From Microbulbifer sp. VAAF005 (GTDB lineage Bacteria; Pseudomonadota; Gammaproteobacteria; Pseudomonadales; Cellvibrionaceae): a stretch of DNA of 64,000 nt. The stretch's first letter is position 1. Every line of letters begins with the position of its first letter. Below the pieces are notes generated by a model. That model was not told where the DNA came from, did not search any database, and worked only from the letters and a program-made list of their open reading frames with translations. The DNA is taken from assembly GCF_030012985.1 (NCBI RefSeq), contig NZ_CP120233.1:1116001-1180000 (forward strand), in the 5' to 3' direction. Below are positions 1 through 8,356 of the stretch, piece by piece. The position numbers were made by a program, and so were the translations under genes.

Positions 1-12
1 AAAGGAAAGAGA

Positions 13-642
13 ATGGACCTTTACGGATACTTTCGCTCATCCGCCAGCTACCGAGTGCGTATCGGGCTCAATTTGAAAGGCCTGGAATACGAGTATCACC
101 CGGTAAACCTGCTCAAGGGAGATCAGCACGGAGACGACTACCGCACGTTGAATCCACACGGGCTACTGCCAACCCTGAATGATGGCGAAACCAGTCTCAC
201 CCAATCCCTCGCCATTTTGGAATGGCTGGATGAAACCCACCCAGAACCAGCGCTACTTCCAAAAGCGCCTGAGGCCCGCGCACATATCCGCGCGCTCGCG
301 CAAAGTATTGCCAGCGATATTCAACCTATACAGAACCTCAGGGTTCTGCAGTACCTCCAGGCTGAACTCAAAGTCAGTGATGAGCAAAAAACTCAATGGA
401 TTCAGCACTGGATACACCTGGGCTTCTCCGCGCTGGAGAAGCAATTAAGACCCTCGCCTTTCGCCGCTGGAGACAATCCAGGGTTGTTCGAGTGTTGCTT
501 ACTCCCGCAAGTATACAGTGCGGAACGCTTTGGCCTGGATATGACCCAGTACCCCAAAATCCAGAAAATCACAGACGCTTGCAATGAACTGCCGGCCTTT
601 ATTAAAGCCCACCCCTCAGAACAACCCGACTGTATTGTGTAG
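13..642 (+). CDS. maiA: Maleylacetoacetate isomerase (zeta-class GST)
   Basis: The enzyme isomerises maleylacetoacetate to fumarylacetoacetate with glutathione, in cytosolic tyrosine/homogentisate catabolism. The 209-residue length fits the family. The N-terminal thioredoxin-fold domain shows the zeta-class signature SSASYRVRIGLNLKG (residues 9-23), with the Ser-Ser-x-x-x-Arg motif that binds glutathione. The HGLLPTL and QSLAILEWLDE stretches are the usual cis-proline loop and glutathione gamma-Glu contact. A helical C-terminal domain follows. AAGGAAAGAG lies just before the ATG. The partner fumarylacetoacetase would be expected upstream, outside the window. Confidence in the family is high. 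Confidence 0.93.
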   Translation: MDLYGYFRSSASYRVRIGLNLKGLEYEYHPVNLLKGDQHGDDYRTLNPHGLLPTLNDGETSLTQSLAILEWLDETHPEPALLPKAPEARAHIRALAQSIASDIQPIQNLRVLQYLQAELKVSDEQKTQWIQHWIHLGFSALEKQLRPSPFAAGDNPGLFECCLLPQVYSAERFGLDMTQYPKIQKITDACNELPAFIKAHPSEQPDCIV

Positions 643-653
643 TACTCTTTTAT

Positions 654-678
654 GGATGCCTGGTCTCATCGGGCATCC
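654..678 (+). terminator. Hairpin after maiA
   Basis: A 7-bp perfect inverted repeat (GGATGCC / GGCATCC, about 11-nt loop) starts 12 nt after the maiA stop. The T tract behind it is weak, so it may be a terminator or only a 3' stabilising hairpin. Confidence 0.45.
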
Positions 679-807
679 TTCATACACTCGAAAATTTCAC
701 TACTTGCCACATGTCATTGGCTGTGGTTAATATCTCTATCCAAACTTGAAAATAACTCGAATAATAATATTCCCCACTGCTGTAGCTAATCAGCCGAGGT
801 CATCAAT

Positions 808-1089
808 ATGAACTCCCAAGACCAGATCTCCCCCAAAGAAAAAGAAGTCATTAAGCATGTCAAGAAGCTGAAGAGCTTTTACCAACACCTAATCACCTAT
901 TTATTAGTTATCTCGGGACTAGTAATTGCCAACTTAATACTCGCCCCCGGATACTTATGGTCACTCTGGGCGGCATTTGGCTGGGGTATAGGGCTCGCCT
1001 CCCATGCAATTAGCACCTTCAATTTATTTAATTTCTTTGGTGAAGATTGGGAGAGAAAGCAGATAGATAAGAGAATGGGGCGTAAATAG
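808..1089 (+). CDS. 2TM domain protein
   Basis: A 93-residue membrane protein that fits the small '2TM domain' family. A charged N-terminal helix (residues 8-24, rich in Lys and Glu) precedes two hydrophobic segments at about residues 28-47 and 50-72. The tail contains FNFFGEDWERKQI, typical of the family. The molecular role is unknown; the family also occurs fused to histidine kinases. CGAGG lies about 10 nt before the ATG. It looks monocistronic, with a strong hairpin downstream. Confidence 0.75.
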   Translation: MNSQDQISPKEKEVIKHVKKLKSFYQHLITYLLVISGLVIANLILAPGYLWSLWAAFGWGIGLASHAISTFNLFNFFGEDWERKQIDKRMGRK

Positions 1090-1144
1090 CAATAAATCGT
1101 GCGCGATGGAGCATCGCCAAATACAAGCATATGCTTTAGATGTT

Positions 1145-1168
1145 AGAGTACTTTCCTTAAAGTACTCT
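1145..1168 (+). terminator. Hairpin downstream of the 2TM gene
   Basis: A perfect 10-bp inverted repeat (AGAGTACTTT / AAAGTACTCT) with a 4-nt loop, followed by a pyrimidine-rich TCTCCT stretch. It lies 56 nt after the 2TM stop codon. The rest of the 1090-1383 gap is AT-rich and shows no convincing gene; it probably holds the promoter of the following secreted enzyme. Confidence 0.5.
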
Positions 1169-1383
1169 TCTCCTAGCCTCTCACTGTCAACGCAAAAATT
1201 CCAAACACTTGCCTACTTACGAACAATTACCTGTAATCTAAATAAAAATCTACGCATCCCAAGCCGTTTGAAAAAAACAGTTAATTAACAGGCTTAAATT
1301 ATCGAGCTCTGGTAACAAAGTATTAACACACTTTTTATATAACAAATAATAAATATACTATTAAAACGATAACAGGAACCCCA

Positions 1384-2865
1384 ATGTCCTTCCTCAAATT
1401 CTCTACAGGCGCTCTATGTCTATCACTTTGGATATCTATACCCAGCATCAGTAAAGCTGACACTTTTCACTGGCCCGATTACCAAGCAGAAGCAGCCACC
1501 AGTGAGCATCGTATTGATGAGCTTTATTACTTACAGCCCCATAACAGCTATGAGCGGCTAGAAAACGGTGAAACACTGACTGACTGGCTCGACAAAGGCT
1601 TTCGATCACTGGAAATCGATGTCGTAGATCACGGTGCCTGGCAGGGTAGCAGCCATGGGCCCTATGTTGCTCATGGACAAAACGACATCGGTAATCACAT
1701 GTGCAATAGCAACGGAGATGATGATCGTCTGGAACACTGTCTGGACGATATCAAATCCTGGCTCTCCGTTAACACTATTGAAGCGCCAATAATACTGTAT
1801 ATCGATATGAAAACCAATTTAGATTGGTTTAACGCCTGGTATGCAGATGAAATTTATTTGCTTGACCAGTATATCCAACAAGAGCTGGGCGACCTCCAGT
1901 ACAGCTACCAGGATATGCTTTCATATTTACAACAAATTTCTTCCTCAGAAAATTACCGTACCACGCTTAAAAGTACAGGATGGCCTAGCGTTGGCAACTT
2001 ATTAAATAACGGCAAAAAAGTAATCGTTATTTTTACCGGAGGACAGTCAGGCAACGTCAATAATCGAATGGAATCCGCATTAGACTCTTACGAGATGAGC
2101 GCATTTTTATGTCCTGATATAGATACCGCAGATCCAGAAGAATTTACCGGCTCCATTGATTCAATAGACAGCAGTAGTTCGCAAAGAATATTTTGCGGCA
2201 ATGTCCAGGCTGGCGATCATTACCAGATAACAGCCAACGCAGCCGCTGAAACCAAACAGCTGATGCACCTATGGGATAGTTCTGGCGATTTTAGCAATAC
2301 CGACTACGGCTACATATTTACAGCAATCGCACATGGTGCCACTGCAATTGGGATAGATCCTGATACAGTCGCAACCACCCCCAATTATACTGGCACGGCA
2401 ATTCCTTTTGTAGGAGTAAGGAGAAGTCTTCCCGGCTATTTGAGAATCCGTTCTGCGTCAAATGCTGACTTGTGCATGACCGTCTCCCAGGGCTATAGCA
2501 ATGGCTCAAACCTAAATATGAACAACTGTGGCTCCGGCAATGAACAGCAGTTTGTTTACACTGCTGAAGGCCAACTCCGCCCTAAGGGTAATAATAAATA
2601 CTGTGTTGACTTCAACACTGGCTCTGCTGATAACGGCGATAAAATGCACCTGTGGGATTGTGACGGCGGCAATTCGGAAAAATGGCAAATCCAGGAAAGT
2701 GGAATCATCCAGAATCGCGATAAGAACTGGACCTACTGTATAGACGCACCGGGTAGTTCAGCCGACGTAGGTGAGCGTCTTCAGGTTTACAAATGTGATG
2801 AAAGCGATAAGAGCCAACAGTTTGCTTTAGAAACAGTCAATGATTGGGAGCAGAGTAGTTTTTAA
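1384..2865 (+). CDS. Secreted PLC-like phosphodiesterase with ricin-type lectin domain
   Basis: The protein has 493 residues. A signal peptide (about 1-25, ending near SISKA) is followed by a PI-PLC X-like TIM barrel (about 40-345). The barrel carries the first catalytic His in PHNSYERLENG (His53), FRSLEIDVVDHG with metal- or substrate-contacting acids, and a second His in the SSHGPYVAHG loop. A ricin B-type beta-trefoil (about 352-485) follows, with repeated QxF/W-like units such as NEQQFVY, SEKWQIQ and SQQFALE and paired Cys residues. Together these suggest an extracellular phosphodiesterase tethered to glycans. Most similar bacterial proteins resemble calcium-dependent phosphoinositide PLCs; the substrate is not known. 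It is monocistronic, with a bidirectional terminator behind it. Confidence 0.82.
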   Translation: MSFLKFSTGALCLSLWISIPSISKADTFHWPDYQAEAATSEHRIDELYYLQPHNSYERLENGETLTDWLDKGFRSLEIDVVDHGAWQGSSHGPYVAHGQNDIGNHMCNSNGDDDRLEHCLDDIKSWLSVNTIEAPIILYIDMKTNLDWFNAWYADEIYLLDQYIQQELGDLQYSYQDMLSYLQQISSSENYRTTLKSTGWPSVGNLLNNGKKVIVIFTGGQSGNVNNRMESALDSYEMSAFLCPDIDTADPEEFTGSIDSIDSSSSQRIFCGNVQAGDHYQITANAAAETKQLMHLWDSSGDFSNTDYGYIFTAIAHGATAIGIDPDTVATTPNYTGTAIPFVGVRRSLPGYLRIRSASNADLCMTVSQGYSNGSNLNMNNCGSGNEQQFVYTAEGQLRPKGNNKYCVDFNTGSADNGDKMHLWDCDGGNSEKWQIQESGIIQNRDKNWTYCIDAPGSSADVGERLQVYKCDESDKSQQFALETVNDWEQSSF

Positions 2866-2880
2866 CTACAGGCTTCAACA

Positions 2881-2910
2881 AAAAAGGGCATCGTGATAGA
2901 TGCCCTTTTA
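2881..2910. terminator. Bidirectional Rho-independent terminator
   Basis: A stem AAGGGCATC / GATGCCCTT with a 6-nt loop is flanked by an A run on the left and a T run on the right. It sits between the converging PLC-like gene and the PKD lipoprotein gene and can serve both. Confidence 0.8.
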
Positions 2911-2957
2911 TTCAACTCAAATACAATGTCCGAGTTCTTGCGAAAGTCACTGGAGAT

Positions 2958-5378
2958 TTAATCCAACTCCCCTGCTTCACACTCCCTCCAATCACCAAAG
3001 ATACCGTCATCAGCAGCCACCCAGGTTTCATAGGTGAAGCTCAACTCCGGAATTTCTTTAATATTGAAAGAGAAATGGAATCCCTCTGCTTTGTCATCAG
3101 TACGAATACAAGGCACAGTCGGCATCCAGGTTTTAAAGTTAAGAGACTCGCCTTTACTTATAACCTGCCCCTCTTCCAGTCCTTCAAACCAGGGAGCGAG
3201 GCTTTTCAAGTCACCATTGATATGCTGAACCTGTACATTTTCAATCGTGTAGTCGGAGTCAACGGCAGTCATTGACCACTGCAAGTATTCCTCTTCCGTC
3301 GCGGAGGTATCCCATTGCAAGTTAGACGGGGTAGCGTAAGTCGGAATATTCTCATAGGGCATCGGCAGCCAAAGGCTTTCATCCCAGGAGTTAATATTCC
3401 GCAGACGAACGCCCTTAGCATTGCTCATGGGCTCAACTTCTACAACAAAATCATATTTCGGCGCATTATCAATTAAGTCAGTAGCATAGTAGCGGAATAC
3501 GTAAGTGCCCGCCTTGGAAAATACAGTGCCAGTCGTATTTTCACAGTCATCGCTATCAGGATAGCTCGTGTACTCACCATCTTCTGGAGCGCTATGCAGC
3601 TCTTCATAGGTGAATACTTCATCACCATCCGGGTCAACTACGACCGGGCGGTGCAACAGGGACATGCACGGTAGAATTTGGTAGAAATCTTCCCCGGTAG
3701 ACAGACTACCCCAGTTGCGCGCCCAAACTACGGAGCGAATTTCTGGTACTGCATTGGAAATTTTAGCTAGACCGTCATCTTCAGAATACGTCTTTGCATA
3801 TAAACCACGATCATCACTTACGATTAAACGCGCAGTATAGGAACCCGGCACATCGGTAATTACCTGCGCTCGGCGAAGCTCCTGACTCTCGGGCTCAATG
3901 ACCGCCTCAATAACCGCATTACTACCATCCGGCTTATCTACCAGCTCCCAATGGAAAGTCATCGGATCATCATTGGGGTCACTACTGGAAGCATCAAAGA
4001 TCAGCGGTTCTCCCACTAGAACAGACTTGGATTGGGCTTCGACACTTCGAGTGGAAGGGTAACCATTTACGTTACCAATCTTCGCTTCCATAGTCGCTTC
4101 CAATGTCACCTTGTTGGCCCCATCAGAAACAGTCATGCTTACACGATAAGTGCCTACAACATCCAACTCTTGGATTTTTTTACCCATTGGCTTCCAGGAG
4201 CCAATGTCTTCCAATTCTGCAACGCTGCCGTCAGGTTTTTCGATTAGCTCCGCATCAATAATCTGCAGGGCATCGCCTTCCGGGTCATAGCCAACAAAAT
4301 TGAACTCCGCACGAAGCCCCAGCTCCTGCTCTCCGATACTGTAGGATGGGTAATAACCTGTTGCTTCAATCTCACCGATTGGAGCCTCATTCACTTCCGC
4401 ATCGGAATCGGCTTCCACTACGATAGTGACTTCACGCTCTTCACTTTTTCTAGCACCGTCAAAAACAAACAAAATCAAATTGTAAGTATCGGCAGCTACA
4501 GGTGTGAACTTAAGGGTAGAGGTTGTCTGACCTTTCAACTCAGGAATTGGTACGCCATCCGTTTCAACTGGACTGGAATCCCATTTCCAACGATATTGCA
4601 GCGAATTACCCTCAGGGTCATAACTCTCGCTAGCATCCAATACAACTTGCTCACCGAGAACAATGGTCTGCTCTTCTGTCACTGCAACGGGAGGTGCATC
4701 ACCCGCCGAAACTGTCACCAGAACTTCTGCGGGCTCACTGGCAACGCCGTTGTATGTTACAACCAACTCAAGCCTGTACTCGCCTTCGATATCCAAATGC
4801 AATGTCGGCTTGCTTGAATCGCTATTTATCAGGTATGCGGCACTATCTAGAGGTTTTTCAACGAGGGTCCATAAATATTCCAGGTCCCCAGTTTCACCAG
4901 TCGGGGGCGTGCTCAGACTACCGTCAAGACCCAGAGTTTCCGTACCCAGAATAATGCTGTGTACAGGTTCAGTAATCGCTACGGGATATGGGCTGGTTGC
5001 AGTCAACGTCATACGAGCCGCTTCACTGGTTTCAGTACCGTCATCGACAATCAGGCTTACCACATAGTCCCCTGGAAGGTCTGCGGTAAATTCAGTGTAA
5101 GCATCATCTGCACTGGTAAGCTCAGCCAAACTAAGCTCAGGCCACTCAATCAGCTCCCACCGGTAAGTGAGATTCGCATCTCTTGGGCTGCTGCTATCAG
5201 TTCCATTCAGCTGAACAGTAACGTCACCATCTGCCAGAGAGAAAGTAGTATCCACAGGAGACAACAAACTGATACTAGCAGTGGGTTTTTTAACTGAACT
5301 ACCGCCCGATCCACCACCGCAGGCGGCGAGCGTGAGAGACAGACATAGCATGCCCAATAGGGCTATTGCTCTTTTCAT
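2958..5378 (-). CDS. PKD-repeat surface lipoprotein beside a TonB receptor
   Basis: An 806-residue lipoprotein. The lipobox LAAC puts the modified Cys at residue 20, followed by a Gly/Ser-rich spacer. The body is about five to six Ig-like PKD/cadherin-type repeats, recognised by recurring L.Y.WEL, L.YRWKWD, MTFHWEL and D.PGSY...L.V.D patterns. A C-terminal region of about 150 residues has no recognisable fold and contains two Cys residues. It begins 18 nt downstream of the TonB-dependent receptor on the same strand, so the two are probably co-transcribed. Placement suggests an outer-membrane lipoprotein presenting ligand to, or stabilising, the receptor; that role is inference. General adhesion is the alternative. 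Confidence 0.8.
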   Translation of the reverse strand: MKRAIALLGMLCLSLTLAACGGGSGGSSVKKPTASISLLSPVDTTFSLADGDVTVQLNGTDSSSPRDANLTYRWELIEWPELSLAELTSADDAYTEFTADLPGDYVVSLIVDDGTETSEAARMTLTATSPYPVAITEPVHSIILGTETLGLDGSLSTPPTGETGDLEYLWTLVEKPLDSAAYLINSDSSKPTLHLDIEGEYRLELVVTYNGVASEPAEVLVTVSAGDAPPVAVTEEQTIVLGEQVVLDASESYDPEGNSLQYRWKWDSSPVETDGVPIPELKGQTTSTLKFTPVAADTYNLILFVFDGARKSEEREVTIVVEADSDAEVNEAPIGEIEATGYYPSYSIGEQELGLRAEFNFVGYDPEGDALQIIDAELIEKPDGSVAELEDIGSWKPMGKKIQELDVVGTYRVSMTVSDGANKVTLEATMEAKIGNVNGYPSTRSVEAQSKSVLVGEPLIFDASSSDPNDDPMTFHWELVDKPDGSNAVIEAVIEPESQELRRAQVITDVPGSYTARLIVSDDRGLYAKTYSEDDGLAKISNAVPEIRSVVWARNWGSLSTGEDFYQILPCMSLLHRPVVVDPDGDEVFTYEELHSAPEDGEYTSYPDSDDCENTTGTVFSKAGTYVFRYYATDLIDNAPKYDFVVEVEPMSNAKGVRLRNINSWDESLWLPMPYENIPTYATPSNLQWDTSATEEEYLQWSMTAVDSDYTIENVQVQHINGDLKSLAPWFEGLEEGQVISKGESLNFKTWMPTVPCIRTDDKAEGFHFSFNIKEIPELSFTYETWVAADDGIFGDWRECEAGELD

Positions 5379-5396
5379 CTGTGGTGCTCCAAATAA

Positions 5397-8093
5397 TTAA
5401 TATTGATAAGTCAGACTGAGTCTCGCAGTGCGCCCAGGTGCGGGAACAAGACCAAGACTCAAAGCATCTAGGTAATATTTATCGGCCACGTTATCGACGG
5501 TGAAATCCATCGAGAAACTATCGTTAAATTGGTAGCTGGTATAAATATCCAGCACTTCATAGCTGTGCCATAAAACAGGCTCATTAAAGCTAGTGGGTGC
5601 GTTGTAACGAGGGATAGAATTCCGCTCACCAACAAAAGTACCGCGCACCCCCAACTCCAATTTTTTGCGGAACAAACGCAGACCAAAATGAGCACTGGCA
5701 TGCCAGTTTGGCGGGATCATGTTATTGATATAACTTTCCGGGATGCCCCAATCTGTGCAGTAGTAGCGAACGTAACTGCCGACGTTACAGACTTCTATAT
5801 GGCTGTACTTGGTACCGCTTAGCTCCAGCAACCACCAGTGAGCATCATAACCAAGGTTCAATTCCAAACCTTTTAAGTCGAGACTGTCGATATTACGCAT
5901 GCGGAAGAAGTCGAGACCATCTTGGGACTCTTCCCAGGCATTGGGCTGGGTGCGAGTCAGATAATCATCAACATGGTTTTCGAAGTAAGCTACTTTTGCA
6001 CGCAGCTGATGATTTGCTTCAAATAACTGACCATTTAGGTAGTTAATCCCAACTTCATTATTTTTAGCGTGCTCAGGGCTCAGTGGAATATCCAGCGCCG
6101 GGCTCACCGACCAACCGGAGGTATTTTCAAAAAGACTCGGCATACGCAATGCCTGTGCATGGCGGGCATAAAACTGTAAGCCCTTAATCGGCTCCCAGGT
6201 CAGGACCACCATTGGCGCAGTGCCAGAGTGATTATTTTTATAGTGAACCGGTAAACAGCCACCTTCTCCATCAGCAACACATGCAGGGTCGCTGGTACTT
6301 AGCGGGAGTGCATTGTTATCTTTTGAGGAGAAACGGGTATAGCGAAGCCCTGATTCAAGAGTCCACTCCGGCCATGGTTGCCACTCAATACTGGTAAATG
6401 CACTGTATTCATCGCGCCAACCACTGCGAGAACCGGAATAAAAACTATCGGTTGCCGGAGTATCGGTATCCATATCTTCCCACTGAGCAGAAATACCGTA
6501 ATCCCAGCGCAGCTCACCCATGGGGTAGAAGCGCATGCTGTTGGTTATATCCAAACCAAATCGCTGATAGTCATCGGTACGCGCAGTATTGTCTTCCAGC
6601 TCAACAGAACCCACATCCGGGGTATTCAAGTCGGTAACTGCATCGGTATGCCAGAAATTAATACGCAAATCTGCCCAGTCATATTCTACGGGTTGCCAGC
6701 GGTAACGAGCGGTATAAGTTTGGTTCAGTACCTCACTATCAAGCCACTGGCGCGCCTGCCCAAAAGAAACAATCTGGGAGGGCATCATTTCGCCATAAGT
6801 GCTGTTATAGCGCAGGTAGCTCAATTCCAGGCTCTGGTCCTTTGGCAAATGGAGGCTGCTTTTTAATAACCAGGAGTCACTAGAAAAATTGGTATTGGGG
6901 ATTTGCTCGCCCGCGCGGAATGGAGATGCCCCTACAAGAGTGACCGGGGTTTCGGTATACCAGGCCAACTCTTGAGATTCGCCAACAATCACTTCCGGTG
7001 CGGGACCATCAGTACCTGCATAGTAATTGCCCTGCTCACGTTGAGCGTGGGCCACCACCAAATCACCCCACTCAAAACGCTGGGCGCCTGCGAAACTCGC
7101 CGCGTAACCTTCGAAATCCAACAAGCTGGGGCTATCCATACCGTAATCAGGCGCAAAGCTCTCCGGCATTGCATAGTCATCAGTGCAATAGCTGGCGAAG
7201 CGGCAGTCGGAACGGTAGGCATTTCGTGGAAGGTAATAGCCAGCATAGGTACCGGGCGCTGGAGCTTCGCTATTGTTGCCAACTCCACTGACACGAACAC
7301 GGAAACCCGACAATTCGCCGGGTTTTACAACATCTTCCGCTCGCAGGGTATTTACACTGACAACGCCCCCGGTAGCGCCAGTGCCCTCAGCGCCCATTAC
7401 TGGCCCTTTATCAATACGCAAGGACCCAATCAGATCTGGGTCAATATAACTGCGACTGGAAACCCCGGCATAACCGCGATAAATCGTTGTTTCCTGGCGA
7501 CTGCCATCGATTAAGACAGGAACCCTGCCCTGTCCTTGCATACCGCGAATATTGACATCCAAACCACCGGAATTTCGGTTTTCACTGATAAGTACACCGG
7601 GAGTGCCCTGGAAAATATCGCCAACACTGGTACCGCGAAAGCGCTCAATATTTTCCTGGGTGAGAATATTTACTGAACCGGACTCGCGAAATGCCTGGTC
7701 TTTTTCACCGCCATCTCGAGTCTCAACCTGGATGCTGTCCAGCACCATCAGATCCTGCTCGCCAGCGGACTGGATCAACCAGGCTCCGCTACCAACGGGA
7801 ACCGCTTGCAGATTAGTACCGCGCAACAAGCTCAACAGAGCTTCTTCTGCACGATAGCTGCCAAATAGTGCTGGAACAGAAATAGCTTCCACCAGGCTCT
7901 CGTCGAAAGAGAGCGTTACCCCGGCCTGGCGTGAATAGAGGTTGAGCACATCTCCCAGATTGCCCGCTGGCAAACTGAATTCGATCAACGCTGTATTGCC
8001 CTGCTGGGATTGCGCAAAACTCGATACGGGAACTACGGCCAACAACAGTGCCAACAAGGTGGGCAAAATATGTCTCGGGGCGCGGGACTGCAT
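5397..8093 (-). CDS. TonB-dependent receptor with STN signalling domain (probable heme/iron transducer)
   Basis: An 898-residue outer-membrane transporter. A signal peptide (about 1-27, ending SSFAQ) is followed by a secretin/TonB N-terminal (STN) domain (about 38-110), which lets FecA-like receptors signal to a FecR anti-sigma factor. The plug domain (about 130-260) includes DVNIRGMQGQGRVPVLIDG, and a 22-strand barrel runs to the C-terminal LSLTYQY. An RMPSLFENTSGW...LSPEHAKNNEVG stretch resembles the barrel motif of heme and siderophore receptors. The fecI- and fecR-like genes lie directly upstream, and heme oxygenase plus ExbBD-TonB are divergent. Heme or hemoprotein is therefore the favoured ligand, by context only. 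The RBS lies inside a leader hairpin, and a Fur-box-like site lies upstream. Confidence 0.9.
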   Translation of the reverse strand: MQSRAPRHILPTLLALLLAVVPVSSFAQSQQGNTALIEFSLPAGNLGDVLNLYSRQAGVTLSFDESLVEAISVPALFGSYRAEEALLSLLRGTNLQAVPVGSGAWLIQSAGEQDLMVLDSIQVETRDGGEKDQAFRESGSVNILTQENIERFRGTSVGDIFQGTPGVLISENRNSGGLDVNIRGMQGQGRVPVLIDGSRQETTIYRGYAGVSSRSYIDPDLIGSLRIDKGPVMGAEGTGATGGVVSVNTLRAEDVVKPGELSGFRVRVSGVGNNSEAPAPGTYAGYYLPRNAYRSDCRFASYCTDDYAMPESFAPDYGMDSPSLLDFEGYAASFAGAQRFEWGDLVVAHAQREQGNYYAGTDGPAPEVIVGESQELAWYTETPVTLVGASPFRAGEQIPNTNFSSDSWLLKSSLHLPKDQSLELSYLRYNSTYGEMMPSQIVSFGQARQWLDSEVLNQTYTARYRWQPVEYDWADLRINFWHTDAVTDLNTPDVGSVELEDNTARTDDYQRFGLDITNSMRFYPMGELRWDYGISAQWEDMDTDTPATDSFYSGSRSGWRDEYSAFTSIEWQPWPEWTLESGLRYTRFSSKDNNALPLSTSDPACVADGEGGCLPVHYKNNHSGTAPMVVLTWEPIKGLQFYARHAQALRMPSLFENTSGWSVSPALDIPLSPEHAKNNEVGINYLNGQLFEANHQLRAKVAYFENHVDDYLTRTQPNAWEESQDGLDFFRMRNIDSLDLKGLELNLGYDAHWWLLELSGTKYSHIEVCNVGSYVRYYCTDWGIPESYINNMIPPNWHASAHFGLRLFRKKLELGVRGTFVGERNSIPRYNAPTSFNEPVLWHSYEVLDIYTSYQFNDSFSMDFTVDNVADKYYLDALSLGLVPAPGRTARLSLTYQY

Positions 8094-8098
8094 TTAAG

Positions 8099-8134
8099 CG
8101 GCTTCCTATTCTCAGGTGTATAACTAGGAAGCCG
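8099..8134 (-). promoter_or_regulatory. Leader hairpin covering the receptor RBS
   Basis: CGGCTTCCTA (8099-8108) and TAGGAAGCCG (8125-8134) form a perfect 10-bp inverted repeat with a 16-nt loop. On the mRNA, the arm nearest the gene contains AGGAAG, the only good Shine-Dalgarno match, about 8 nt before the receptor ATG. When folded, the site would be occluded, so translational control of the receptor is possible. The function is inferred. Confidence 0.55.
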
Positions 8135-8158
8135 AACGAAAATCAAAAACCCGTAATC

Positions 8159-8175
8159 TAAATGAGAATTATTTT
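8159..8175 (-). promoter_or_regulatory. Fur-box-like site upstream of the receptor gene
   Basis: TAAATGAGAATTATTTT resembles the Fur consensus (GATAATGATAATCATTATC), especially the ATGAGAATTAT core. It lies about 65 nt upstream of the receptor start, in the 263-bp gap behind the fecR-like gene. Iron repression by Fur is inferred from the motif and the gene content. Confidence 0.6.
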
Positions 8176-8356
8176 GTTTTTTTTGCTTCGGAGGGAAAAC
8201 TAGCAATCAAAAGCGTCATCAAAAATAAAAAATGACACCTTCGGATAACTTTTTTGTGGTCATCTGGCAATAAGAGCAGGAATTAAAGGTTGCCCGTTCC
8301 GAAAAAACCGTCAGCCCGGACGCATAGGGGAAGGCAGGGAGCGATGCGACTTACTA

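Noticed and set aside
1106..1288. A 60-codon frame after the 2TM gene
   Set aside because: It spans the strong hairpin at 1145-1168 and has no RBS.
4663..5067. A 134-codon plus-strand frame opposite the PKD lipoprotein
   Set aside because: Ser/Thr-rich antisense translation without start signals or domain; the minus-strand protein is convincing.
6903..7514. A 203-codon open frame on the plus strand inside the receptor gene
   Set aside because: It lies wholly opposite the well-supported TonB-dependent receptor, has no RBS or recognisable motif, and mirrors the codon structure of that gene.
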